A stretch of DNA of 64,000 bases. Origin: Paenibacillus sp. J2TS4. Lineage in GTDB: Bacteria > Bacillota > Bacilli > Paenibacillales > NBRC-103111. A program made the position numbers and the translations under genes. Shown one piece after another: positions 8,730-16,792 of the stretch (the stretch's first letter is position 1; each line of letters starts with the position of its first letter). The notes beneath the pieces were generated by a model, which had not been told where the DNA came from, searched no databases, and was given only the letters and a program-made list of their open reading frames with translations. The DNA is taken from the NCBI RefSeq assembly GCF_018403245.1, contig NZ_BOSH01000002.1, forward strand, positions 617,876 to 681,875, written 5' to 3'.

Positions 8730-9752
8730 ATGGATAACAGTGTGGCTATCCTGCGTGAAGCTATAGAAGACTACGGCCTGGATCCGGATAAGCTGATTAT
8801 CGTAAAAAAGCTGTCCGGCCATTCCCATGGCGACTCTCATTACCAAATTCGAATTCAAGACAAATGCTATTCCGCCCGATTCATAAGCAACAAACGATAT
8901 GACCATGATGTTTTTATTGATTTAACGGATGCCGTGCTAGAACAACAGATGAAATTCATTGATTTTTTAAATGGCCACGGCATTCCTTTTATGCGGCGAT
9001 TTACTACGTTAACCGGTCATTCCTTTAAAAAACTTAACTGGAATGGAACGGACTATCGCTTTTTGTTATTCGAATGGATAGACGGTATTCATATGACCCG
9101 CTGTACAGAAAAGATTGCCTACAAATCTGGGGTAATGGCTAGACAATACCATAATGTTTCCTCCAAGTTCAATGCCTCGCTCCCCAAAATATCTCACTTC
9201 GAAGGAAGTATGAAGTGGTTATCCATGATTAAAGACACCGCCGGCAATGCAAGCCTTGCACCTGAAAACTCAGCTATTCTGCAGGAGTACATTCAACTGG
9301 CAGAACATCATATAGAAGCCGCCTACTCCTCTCCCGCCAATGACTTTATTATGCAATCCGATCTGAATCCACTGAATATAGTTTGGGATGAAGGGGAGAA
9401 CATTGTCGGGCTGGTCGATTTTGAGCACATTGGCTATACCGATCGGGTCGAGGGTCTGGCTTGGCTAATTAAATGGTATTCTCGGCCGGAGGGGATCGCA
9501 TCCCACAGCTTCTCACCACATCTCGCCCATAGTCTGTTACAGGGATATGGCGCCGAAGATTTCCTGCGGCCGGAGGATTGGATGCGACTGCCCTCATTAA
9601 TCTGGCTAACGGGCTGCCTGAATTGGGGATTCGTCCGTGCCACGATCCAAATCCTCCAAGGCGGAGAAAAACAGCCGGCCTTCCAGCTGCAACAACATTT
9701 GAACAAATATCGGCAGCGAGGAGAGAAGCTATCCTCTTTAGTTTCCAAATAA
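8730..9752 (+). CDS. APH/ChoK-like phosphotransferase
   Basis: 340 residues with the kinase-like fold of aminoglycoside phosphotransferases and homoserine kinase type II. The catalytic motif is a variant of Brenner's motif (QSDLNPLNIVW, about 210-220; HGD is usual, so the His is replaced). The metal-binding DFE (GLVDFEH) follows 17 residues later. The start has an excellent RBS (AGGAGGGG). It is divergent from bceR with 125 bp between. Its substrate could be an aminoglycoside, an amino alcohol or a spore-coat component (CotS-like kinases share this fold); the sequence does not decide. Confidence 0.8.
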   Translation: MDNSVAILREAIEDYGLDPDKLIIVKKLSGHSHGDSHYQIRIQDKCYSARFISNKRYDHDVFIDLTDAVLEQQMKFIDFLNGHGIPFMRRFTTLTGHSFKKLNWNGTDYRFLLFEWIDGIHMTRCTEKIAYKSGVMARQYHNVSSKFNASLPKISHFEGSMKWLSMIKDTAGNASLAPENSAILQEYIQLAEHHIEAAYSSPANDFIMQSDLNPLNIVWDEGENIVGLVDFEHIGYTDRVEGLAWLIKWYSRPEGIASHSFSPHLAHSLLQGYGAEDFLRPEDWMRLPSLIWLTGCLNWGFVRATIQILQGGEKQPAFQLQQHLNKYRQRGEKLSSLVSK

Positions 9753-9984
9753 AATGAACGTTTGCATGGCTCCCCCATCCATTCCGGGAATCAGATGGAT
9801 CTTGCACTGGAATCTCATTACCCATCATCCATTCTTCCGTATAAGGCTCCGTCAGACTGTTCAGATAGTTGAATAAAGGCAGTTGGATAAACATGGAGAA
9901 ATAAAGCCATTGACACGAAACCCAAAGGTTTCATACAATCAAAAGAGAAACCAAATAGTTTCGTAATGACAAAGGAGTGAGGCT

Positions 9985-10368
9985 ATGAAGGAAGAGCTAT
10001 TACAAAAATTACGCTACAAAAATGGACAAGCGGCTGTTCTTAATGCCCCTTCCGGCTTTAGCCTGGGCATTGAAGACGGTGAGATGCTGGATGGAACCAT
10101 CTACGATTTCGTGCTATTGTTCGTCAATAATGCTCGGGAGGCGGAGGAATGGTTGCCTCGAGTCCTTCCGCTATTGAACGAGGACGCTCTGTTCTGGATC
10201 ACCTATCCCAAGCAAAGCTCGAAGGTCAAGACCGATATTAACCGGGATACATTAAATACAATGGTACAAAATAACACTGTTTACAGAGCTGTCAGCAATG
10301 TATCGGTGGACGAAACTTGGTCAGCATTGCGTTTTCGTCCTCAAAATAAGGTCAAAACAAAAAAATAA
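9985..10368 (+). CDS. DUF3052-like protein
   Basis: 127 residues. The opening KLRYKNGQAAVLNAPSGF, the middle DFVLLFVNNAREAEEWLPRVLPLL, the strand LFWITYPK and the end VDETWSALRFRP match my memory of the DUF3052 family, whose function is unknown. Soluble, no signal peptide. RBS AAGGAGTG. It runs into the SRPBCC and ArsR genes 24 bp downstream and is probably co-transcribed with them; this trio is familiar in Bacilli. Confidence 0.75.
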   Translation: MKEELLQKLRYKNGQAAVLNAPSGFSLGIEDGEMLDGTIYDFVLLFVNNAREAEEWLPRVLPLLNEDALFWITYPKQSSKVKTDINRDTLNTMVQNNTVYRAVSNVSVDETWSALRFRPQNKVKTKK

Positions 10369-10392
10369 CTTTAACTGTGCCCAAGGAGGAAC

Positions 10393-10824
10393 ATGATGAT
10401 GCAAAAGAAACCCGATACTCTGCCCGACATCCGTCAGACAAAACGGCTGAACGCCCCCATTCAAAAAGTATGGGACGCTGTTTCAACTGCCGAAGGTCTG
10501 GCTGCCTGGTTTATGCCGAATGATATGCAGCCTGTAGTCGGCCATGAGTTTCAATTAAACGCCGGACCGTTCGGCATGTCCCCCTGCAAAGTGACGCAGG
10601 TCGACCCGCCGCGCCGTCTTTCTTTTACATGGGGCAAGGATTGGAGCCTGACTTTTGAATTGATCGATTTGGATGGCCAAACGGAGTTTACGTTAATCCA
10701 TTCGGGATGGGATATCGAAGCCGTTACCGAATTTGGCGAATCCCACGCCTTGGTCCGCGATCGGATGAATGAAGGCTGGGTCGGACTTGTCAAGAAGTTG
10801 AGCACCTATGTCGAGAATGAATAA
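10393..10824 (+). CDS. SRPBCC (AHSA1-like START-fold) domain protein
   Basis: 143 residues with the AHSA1/CalC-like pattern: TKRLNAPIQKVWDAVSTAEGLAAWF at the N-terminus, RRLSFTWG in the middle and WVGLVKKLSTYVE at the end. These proteins bind hydrophobic ligands in a helix-grip cavity; the ligand is unknown. Three ATGs in a row follow the AGGAGG, and spacing favours the second or third (10396, 10399). It overlaps the ArsR gene by 17 bp. SRPBCC-ArsR pairs are common and presumed to work together. Confidence 0.85.
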   Translation: MMMQKKPDTLPDIRQTKRLNAPIQKVWDAVSTAEGLAAWFMPNDMQPVVGHEFQLNAGPFGMSPCKVTQVDPPRRLSFTWGKDWSLTFELIDLDGQTEFTLIHSGWDIEAVTEFGESHALVRDRMNEGWVGLVKKLSTYVENE

Positions 10825-11287
10825 GAATGCTGCTAAGGTAGACGTCTTTCAGGCTATCGCTGATCCTACCCGCCGCAAGCTGCTCGAGCTGCTGGGAGAT
10901 CGGGAGATGTCGGTGACCGTAATTAGCGGGCACTTCCCGATGACCCGAACGGCTGTCTCCAAGCATCTGCGAATTTTGACTGACGCCGGTCTTCTCAAAG
11001 ATACAAAAGTAGGCCGGGAGACACGATATCGCCTTGAACCGGAGCCGCTGCTCGAGCTGAAGCGCTGGCTCGCCTACTATGAGCGGTTCTGGGAGAATAA
11101 GCTGTCCGCCCTTCAGCGCTATGTCGAATCAGACAGGTCCGGGTCCGACGTTCCGGAGTCTGTTGTATCGAAGGCTGCTACACTGGAGGAAGAGGGCCTA
11201 TCGACTGAACCGGGCTTGGCCAATCAGCCGCACTCATCGGACAAAGCTCCGAAAGGAACGAAATCAAGGAGTACTTCTGACTCCTGA
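10808..11287 (+). CDS. ArsR-family winged-helix regulator
   Basis: 159 residues. The DNA-binding domain fills residues 8-95: FQAIADPTRRKLLELL, helix-turn-helix MTRTAVSKHLRILTDAGLL and wing KVGRETRYRLEPEPL. This is the SdpR/YdfF-like metal-independent subgroup; no metal-binding cysteine pair is present. The tail of about 60 residues is Ser/Thr/Glu-rich and probably disordered, longer than usual. The start lies inside the SRPBCC gene, so translation is coupled. It probably represses its own operon. Confidence 0.88.
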   Translation: MSRMNKNAAKVDVFQAIADPTRRKLLELLGDREMSVTVISGHFPMTRTAVSKHLRILTDAGLLKDTKVGRETRYRLEPEPLLELKRWLAYYERFWENKLSALQRYVESDRSGSDVPESVVSKAATLEEEGLSTEPGLANQPHSSDKAPKGTKSRSTSDS

Positions 11288-11313
11288 GGCGGTCAATCGG
11301 ATTAAATGCGCGC

Positions 11314-11510
11314 TTAAAGTGCAAAAATGCACTTCAATTCTATAGTTTTTCCCTTTATTGAAATTAAGGTGTAAAAGTGCTCTTCATTCTCCACATTTTT
11401 CGAAAATCGACGATTTCGATAAATTAAAGGGTACTTTCGCACTCCATTTGCTCAAATTGAGAAAATGCTCGAATTAAGGGGTACTTTTGCACCCGATTTC
11501 ACGAATTTGC
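11314..11510. repeat. Cluster of four short palindromic motifs spaced 50/60/50 bp
   Basis: Four related motifs follow TTAA(A/G)-type boxes at 11314, 11364, 11424 and 11474: AGTGCAAAAATGCACT, GTGTAAAAGTGC, then the reverse forms GTACTTTCGCAC and GTACTTTTGCAC. Two copies point forward and two backward, so the roughly 200-bp block is inverted-repeat-like as a whole. There is no open frame. The cluster at 63700-63880 has the same order and nearly the same spacing. Confidence 0.7.
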
Positions 11511-11540
11511 AACTTGGCTCTCTACTTGCCCTGTACACAT

Positions 11541-11574
11541 CAAAACCCCGCACTGCCGAAAGTGCGGGGTTTTG
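11541..11574. terminator. Bidirectional terminator between arsR and nagZ
   Basis: A perfect 14-bp stem (CAAAACCCCGCACT and its complement) with a 6-nt loop; the A and T ends supply a U-run on both strands. It separates the converging arsR (+) and nagZ (-) genes. Confidence 0.9.
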
Positions 11575-11642
11575 TCCGTTCAACTTCCATCCTTTTGGAA
11601 GGAATTGATGAATCGCCGTTTAATTTTCGAGTTCATCATTGT

Positions 11643-12923
11643 CTATTTTAATTTATAGGTGTCTATCGCCTTCCTTATCCGTTCATTAAGTAACGTCAAA
11701 TCAGGGGGATCGAGCGGCTTGTCCTCCAGGTTGAACTTGGTTTTCAACTGCAGAATCCTCCGAACGCTTTCGTCAATCCTCTCTTCGGAAAGCGTGCCGT
11801 CCGCTACGCTTTGCTTCAAGGCGGCAGTCACTTCATCGACATTAGAGTATTCATGAGCAATGAGAAGAATATCGGTTCCCGCCTGCACCGATAGAACAGA
11901 CGCCTCCCCGATTCCATACCGGTTCACAATCGCTCCCATGGTCAGGTCGTCCGTCAGGATGACACCCTCGAAGCCCAGCTTATCGCGTAATTGGCCCGTC
12001 ACTACCGCCGGTGATAAGGAAGAAGGATATTGCTCATCGATTTGCGGAAACAAAATATGAGCCACCATAATAGCGTCCGTCCCTTCCTCAATCGCTTTGA
12101 CGAACGGCTTCCACTCCAGTTCGGTCAGATCCTTCTCGCTCTTATGAATAACCGGCAAATCCAGATGGGAATCCGTCTCGGTATCCCCATGCCCCGGAAA
12201 ATGCTTGACGACCGGAATGACCCCGGTTAGCTCCATTTGCTTCATAGCTTCGATCCCCATGGAGGACACGATTTCGGCTGTCGAGCCGAATGAGCGGTCT
12301 CCGATAACCGGGTTCTTCGGGTTGTTATTAATATCGAGCACCGGAGCAAAGTTCATGTTCAAACCCATTGCCTTAACTTCTTCGCCGAGGATAGCGCCAA
12401 TCTCCCCCGCCGCTTCCCGGCTATTCCATTGCCCGATTTCCTGTGCGGTCGGCAGAAGATCAAGTCCTGGCAAACGACTGACTCGCCCGCCCTCCTGATC
12501 TACAGAAAGCAGCAGCGGGACAGAATGGCTCTCGTTCCATTGCTTGAGCTGGTTTGCGAAACGAACGACCGAGGCCGGATCGGCCAAATTGTTTTTATAA
12601 AAAATAATCCCTCCGACATGCTGTTCCTTAATCATTCTTTCGTCCTCGGATGAGGCGGAAGTCCCTTGTACACCGGCAATGATCATCTGCCCGATTTTTT
12701 CCTCCAGCGTCATCTTGTCTATCCTTGCACGAATAGCGTCCTTCTCCGCTACAGGTGCAGACGGACTCGGAGACGGCTCGGGACTCGCCTCGGGCGAAGG
12801 GACTGAAGATGGAACGGGAGAGGATGGATTAGCGGGAGTGGTCTGCTGGTTCCAGGAGCATCCGGACTGTAGCCCGATGAATAACATAGACCATAAACCT
12901 AATAGTACGGACAGCTTCTTCAT
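11643..12923 (-). CDS. nagZ: beta-N-acetylhexosaminidase NagZ, GH3 family lipoprotein
   Basis: 426 residues with a lipoprotein signal (lipobox LQSGC), a Pro/Ser-rich spacer and then one GH3 TIM barrel (about 75-420). Diagnostic motifs: SVDQEGGRVSRL, GDRSFG, KHFPGHGDTETDSHLDLP (which carries the His/Asp general acid pair of NagZ enzymes) and LTDDLTMGAI with the catalytic Asp nucleophile. It removes GlcNAc from muropeptides outside the cell during wall turnover. I use the ATG at 12923 (AGGTG site); a GTG at 12932 is too close to it. It is divergent from the hfq-like gene. No murQ or amidase neighbour is present. Confidence 0.93.
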   Translation of the reverse strand: MKKLSVLLGLWSMLFIGLQSGCSWNQQTTPANPSSPVPSSVPSPEASPEPSPSPSAPVAEKDAIRARIDKMTLEEKIGQMIIAGVQGTSASSEDERMIKEQHVGGIIFYKNNLADPASVVRFANQLKQWNESHSVPLLLSVDQEGGRVSRLPGLDLLPTAQEIGQWNSREAAGEIGAILGEEVKAMGLNMNFAPVLDINNNPKNPVIGDRSFGSTAEIVSSMGIEAMKQMELTGVIPVVKHFPGHGDTETDSHLDLPVIHKSEKDLTELEWKPFVKAIEEGTDAIMVAHILFPQIDEQYPSSLSPAVVTGQLRDKLGFEGVILTDDLTMGAIVNRYGIGEASVLSVQAGTDILLIAHEYSNVDEVTAALKQSVADGTLSEERIDESVRRILQLKTKFNLEDKPLDPPDLTLLNERIRKAIDTYKLK

Positions 12924-13167
12924 GTTTATCACCTGCTAGCCTAAATTTATTCGTTTATCATACCATACCAAGGGTTCCATCCCAAAATCATATCATTTTA
13001 CTTCTGCTGCGAACAAAATGCGGTATGAAACGACAATCCCCGAATCCATTGGCTTAATAATCGGTTTTCGCTTTAAATTAATAAGGCGTTAGACTCTTGT
13101 TACTTCTGTGCCCATCTATGTTATGATTAGACTAAACCCTTAAAAAGAGAGAGAGGGATAAAAACCT

Positions 13168-13425
13168 ATGCTAGATCAGCAACAAAGCACCCAGCCAACG
13201 TTCGATCAGAACATGTTTCTTAACACTTTGCGAAAAAAACGGACCAAATGCACAGTTATTACCGTAAATGGAGTGCAGATTAAAGGAACCATCGGAGCTT
13301 TCGACAAATACGTCATTGTCCTTCAGGATTCCTTCGGCAAGCAGCACACCCTTTACAAATCCGCCTTGTCTACGATCATTCCAGAATTCCCGGTCGATTT
13401 ACACCCCTCTTCTGCAAGCCAATAA
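13168..13425 (+). CDS. Hfq-like RNA chaperone, divergent paralogue
   Basis: 85 residues covering a complete Sm fold: N-terminal helix (DQNMFLNTLRKKR), Sm1 (TVNGVQIKGTIGAFDKYVIVL) and Sm2 (LYKSALSTIIPE). The Gln before the helix, the Asp of FDKY and the Lys of the YKHA-type motif are kept. The His of that motif, nearly invariant in Hfq and part of the proximal uridine pocket, is Ser here. The rim patch is basic (RKKR). It is monocistronic with its own terminator, not in the usual miaA-hfq position, so it is probably a second Hfq; the standard copy is presumably outside the window. RNA-binding role inferred from the family. Confidence 0.85.
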   Translation: MLDQQQSTQPTFDQNMFLNTLRKKRTKCTVITVNGVQIKGTIGAFDKYVIVLQDSFGKQHTLYKSALSTIIPEFPVDLHPSSASQ

Positions 13426-13435
13426 GACACAACAA

Positions 13436-13470
13436 AGCCACCGGCGACGGATCGCGGTGGCTGTTTTTAT
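13436..13470 (+). terminator. Rho-independent terminator of the hfq-like gene
   Basis: GC-rich stem (AGCCACCGGCG / CGCGGTGGCT) followed by GTTTTTATT on the plus strand. Confidence 0.88.
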
Positions 13471-13491
13471 TCCTTTTGTCCCGAACCTTCC

Positions 13492-14304
13492 TTATGGCTC
13501 ATTGCAGTGAACATTTTCTCCAGGCATAAATTCCCTCTTTACCCGTTCGTTTAGAGGTACGTTATCCGAGAACAGGTGCGGATCGAACCGCAGCATTCGG
13601 TTGAGAAGCTCCGTCATCGGAACCGTATGGCATATCCTGACTTCAGCATCGCCCCACCGGCCCTTAACCAACGCCCCTTCTTTCTCCAGAACCTCTTCGA
13701 CTTTCCAGAAATGCTCCGACCAGGGTAAGCCGCAGTGCCTCCGTGACGGGACCGGGATCTCTGTTCCATCCCCCAAGATCGTGTATAGCTGTTGATGCCC
13801 CTCTGTAAGCCGGCCTGGAATATCGACCCATTCCTCCACACCGTGGATGAATGTATTGCGGCGGAGATCGACGCCCACCAGCAGGATGGTCGCTTGCCGG
13901 TCCAGCAGCTTCCCCCATGCCGACCCTCTGGCGCAGGGAGTATCAAACCGTTCGTCCCCCGCTGTAAAGCTTTCCGCGTCGCTTCCCAAAGCAGCGACAG
14001 AATGTGTCGGGTGCCAGGAACGGATTACTTGGGGCCTTTTACGGAACAATTCCGGCAAAATACCGACGCATGAAGGAGATTCTTCTACATAAAACCGGGG
14101 GTTCTCCGCGTTAATATAGGACCACGTATGGGTTGGCAGCACCAACAGACCGTCTTTCATATACTCTGACAACGCATCTAAAACCGTATCGGCACCCCCC
14201 TCCACCTGCCCCATACTTTTCATGGAGGAGTGAACCAACAGCGTTCCTGTACGGTCAATTCCCAATTGCTCCAATTGATCTATTAATATGGATTTGGTAT
14301 ACAT
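13492..14304 (-). CDS. AAC(3)-family aminoglycoside N-acetyltransferase-like protein
   Basis: 270 residues from the ATG at 14304, which has GAAGGAGGAC at ideal distance; the earlier in-frame start (14379) has none. Family motifs: LLVHSSMKSMGQVEGGADTV (acetyl-CoA side), LVLPTHTWS, WHPTHSVAALG and GVDLRRNTFIHGVEE. It should transfer acetyl from acetyl-CoA to an amine. Chromosomal members in Bacilli (YokD-type) often act on unknown substrates, so drug resistance is only a possibility. Convergent with the hfq-like gene and divergent from the two-component system. Confidence 0.87.
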   Translation of the reverse strand: MYTKSILIDQLEQLGIDRTGTLLVHSSMKSMGQVEGGADTVLDALSEYMKDGLLVLPTHTWSYINAENPRFYVEESPSCVGILPELFRKRPQVIRSWHPTHSVAALGSDAESFTAGDERFDTPCARGSAWGKLLDRQATILLVGVDLRRNTFIHGVEEWVDIPGRLTEGHQQLYTILGDGTEIPVPSRRHCGLPWSEHFWKVEEVLEKEGALVKGRWGDAEVRICHTVPMTELLNRMLRFDPHLFSDNVPLNERVKREFMPGENVHCNEP

Positions 14305-14426
14305 TCCAAAGTCCTCCTTCTTTATATAAATTAACTGCATTAGCCTCGTGGCTGCTGCGGCTAAATCTGCTCTCCTCATAAACGATAATGCTATTTCTCC
14401 AGTAAGTCCAGCGGCCGGACGGTGAG

Positions 14427-14448
14427 ATGTAGAAAAAATGTAGAATTC
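14427..14448. promoter_or_regulatory. Direct repeat with 11-bp period upstream of the two-component operon
   Basis: ATGTAGAA occurs twice exactly 11 bp apart, about 80-100 bp before the response-regulator start. OmpR-type regulators bind direct repeats of this period, so this is a candidate autoregulatory site. It resembles the reverse complement of the repeat at 16623-16644. Confidence 0.45.
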
Positions 14449-14527
14449 TCCTCGAACCCGACTCTCTATATCTGCTATTCTGTTACAATATACATGATTT
14501 TACAGACTACGGAGGACTGAGTAGAGA

Positions 14528-15238
14528 ATGTCTCAGCTTATTGCAATTGTGGACGATGAGCTCCATATCCGGCAAATTGTCGAAGCTTATATGCAGAAAG
14601 AAGGATATCGCACGATCGGCCTATCATCCGCCGAGGAAGCGCTGGAGCTGCGTAAAGTCATGCCGCCCGATCTGTGGGTATTGGACATCATGCTGCCCGG
14701 AATGGATGGTTATCAGTTCTGCCGGCAGATTCGGAACGTTGACGAAGTGCCGATAATAATGATTTCCGCCAAGGATGAAGAAGTGGATAAAATTTTGGGA
14801 CTGGAGCTCGGCAGCGATGATTATTTAACGAAGCCGTTCAGTCCGCGCGAGCTGGTAGCCAAAGTGAATCGACTGCTATTACGGTGGTCAATGCAGCAGG
14901 TTAATGGCAGAACGGGAAGCGAGAGCTCTCCCAAGACGCTGCTTGCCGGAATTCTGCAAATTTTTCCTGAGGAAAGAAGAGTGTGGTGGCACGGCACCGA
15001 GCTGGAGATGACCGCTAAGGAGTTCATGCTGCTGAATATATTGGCAGATAAGCCGAATCATGCTTATTCCAGAGGCGAGCTGTTGGATGCGGTGTGGGGA
15101 ACGGATTATTACGGCAGCGACCGGGCTGTGGACGATTTGGTGAAGAGGATACGCAAAAAGATGAACCGTCTCCCGTTAGAAACGGTGTGGGGATACGGAT
15201 ATCGGCTGCGCTCCACGGAAGAGGAGAGCTGGTCATGA
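14528..15238 (+). CDS. OmpR-family response regulator
   Basis: 236 residues: receiver (acidic DDE at 9-11, phospho-acceptor Asp53 in VLDIMLPGMDG, Lys in LTKPFSP) and an OmpR/PhoB winged helix (about 135-232, ending VWGYGYRL). RBS GGAGG with 12-bp spacing. The stop overlaps the kinase start (ATGA), so they form one operon. The next gene is the Big_2 repeat protein, which has an OmpR-type direct-repeat box in front of it and is the likely target. The signal is unknown. Confidence 0.92.
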   Translation: MSQLIAIVDDELHIRQIVEAYMQKEGYRTIGLSSAEEALELRKVMPPDLWVLDIMLPGMDGYQFCRQIRNVDEVPIIMISAKDEEVDKILGLELGSDDYLTKPFSPRELVAKVNRLLLRWSMQQVNGRTGSESSPKTLLAGILQIFPEERRVWWHGTELEMTAKEFMLLNILADKPNHAYSRGELLDAVWGTDYYGSDRAVDDLVKRIRKKMNRLPLETVWGYGYRLRSTEEESWS

Positions 15239-16596
15239 AGCTGCTGACCCGTCTGAATCTCGCCTTCGGCTTGCTTCTTCTGTTCCTCTTTGTCGTCACC
15301 GTCTGGTTAATGAACAACTTATTGCTCGATGCACTGATTGACAGTCAACGTAAGGAAATGCGGGAGCAGGGCAAAGCCGTCATGCTGCATCAAACCTCTC
15401 TTCACAGCAATGACCCGGAGAGAAAGGTCGATCTGGTCACCCGGATCCTATCGCCAGGCGCCAATATGGCCTTCATGTATTCCAACAATCAAACGCTCTC
15501 CTTGGCTGGTTCCGAGAGCGATAGCGGGTATGCGGAAATCGTTCAGAACGCCCAAGAGCTCGCTATTGGAGAAGACAAGGTGTGGAAAGGACAGCAGGGC
15601 ACCTATCTGATCGAAACGATACAAACGAATAATGTTTCGGACAAGCTCGTCGTAGCATCTCCAATGGAACGATTAAAATCGCTCCAGCTCAGCATCATCC
15701 AACGGATGATCCTCATCTTTGCTATGGGCGCCTTGTTCGCTCTCCTGCTTAGCGTATTGATTACACGAAGGCTGGTTACCCCCCTGTCCACTCTGCGGGA
15801 TGAGCTGCACAAAGTACAGAATCGCCGTTTCTCCGAAGTTCAGCGGGTGGAGGCGGGCGGAGAAATCGGAGAGGTAGCTTCCAGCGTCTACAAGCTGGCT
15901 GCCGAGCTCGACGGCTATCACAAGACGCAAAAGGAGTTTTTTCAGAATGCATCGCATGAACTAAAGACTCCTTTAATGAATATTCAAGGGTATGCCGAAG
16001 GCATTCGGGACGGCGTTTTTCAAGAGGAACAGGCGAAGCACGGAATGAACGTCATCGTCGAAGAGTGTGAACGGCTTAAAAGGATCGTAACGGAAATGAT
16101 GCTGCTGGCCAAGCTCGATATCGAAGAAGGAATTTTCCAGCATACGGAAGTATCGGTCAGTCAAATCATTGCCCAAACGATAGAGAAGCTTGATCCGCTC
16201 GCCCTCCAGAAGCGGATAACGCTCGATTACAAAGAAGATGAATCTGCAGGAAGCGGCCATCCTCCTTTTATCTATGGCGATCCGGACAAGCTTCTTCAAG
16301 CATTGGTGAATGTAATCGCCAATGCGATCCGACATGCCCTTACGAAAGTCAGCATACATACCTATTGCAAGGGCCGGCAGCTCATTATTGAGGTGGCCGA
16401 TGACGGTAACGGGATTGCGGAAGAAATCGTTCCGAAGCTTTTCTACCGCTTTGTCAAAGGAAACGACGGAGAGAACGGTCTTGGCCTAGCGATTTCCCGG
16501 GCCATTGTGGAACGTTGCTCGGGAACGATTTCCGCTGCGAATCGGCCCGAAGGAGGAGCCCTGTTCTGTCTCTCCTTCCCTCTGCTGGAGCGTTAA
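15235..16596 (+). CDS. Membrane histidine kinase with HAMP domain
   Basis: 454 residues from the ATG at 15235, which overlaps the regulator stop and has GAGGAG upstream; the open frame begins earlier only because it runs through the regulator gene. TM1 is about 8-28, an extracytoplasmic sensor domain of about 125 residues follows, TM2 is about 156-178, then HAMP, HisKA with SHELKTPLMNIQGYAEG (His near 241), N box NVIANAIRHA and G boxes ADDGNGIAEE and GLGLAISRAIVE. This is a classic class I kinase. The sensor domain matches nothing I recognise. Confidence 0.92.
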   Translation: MKLLTRLNLAFGLLLLFLFVVTVWLMNNLLLDALIDSQRKEMREQGKAVMLHQTSLHSNDPERKVDLVTRILSPGANMAFMYSNNQTLSLAGSESDSGYAEIVQNAQELAIGEDKVWKGQQGTYLIETIQTNNVSDKLVVASPMERLKSLQLSIIQRMILIFAMGALFALLLSVLITRRLVTPLSTLRDELHKVQNRRFSEVQRVEAGGEIGEVASSVYKLAAELDGYHKTQKEFFQNASHELKTPLMNIQGYAEGIRDGVFQEEQAKHGMNVIVEECERLKRIVTEMMLLAKLDIEEGIFQHTEVSVSQIIAQTIEKLDPLALQKRITLDYKEDESAGSGHPPFIYGDPDKLLQALVNVIANAIRHALTKVSIHTYCKGRQLIIEVADDGNGIAEEIVPKLFYRFVKGNDGENGLGLAISRAIVERCSGTISAANRPEGGALFCLSFPLLER

Positions 16597-16622
16597 GGAA
16601 GAAAGTCGATTTCCTTTCTCGT

Positions 16623-16644
16623 TTTACACAATTTTTACACAATT
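16623..16644. promoter_or_regulatory. Perfect 11-bp direct repeat (Pho-box-like, OmpR-type operator)
   Basis: The 11-mer TTTACACAATT is repeated head to tail with no gap. TT(A/T)ACA elements 11 bp apart are the known PhoP box form in Bacillus and a general OmpR-family binding layout. It lies just after the two-component operon and about 150 bp before the Big_2 protein, so it may be bound by the adjacent regulator or by PhoP. Confidence 0.6.
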
Positions 16645-16792
16645 TTTTCGTCTCTAAACCCGAAGATTATGCTCTAAGTTTGCCGATATATATCATGATT
16701 CGGAGTGCTGCTCCTCGTCCCCGCCGGTAAAGAATCTCGAACCCTAATACTACTTGCTCCGGCTGCATATTAAACTACCAAGGAGGACATTG

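Noticed and set aside
13492..14304. Acquired aminoglycoside-resistance gene
   Set aside because: The AAC(3)-like fold is clear, but there is no IS, integron or plasmid context; chromosomal members are common in Bacilli, so resistance is not claimed.
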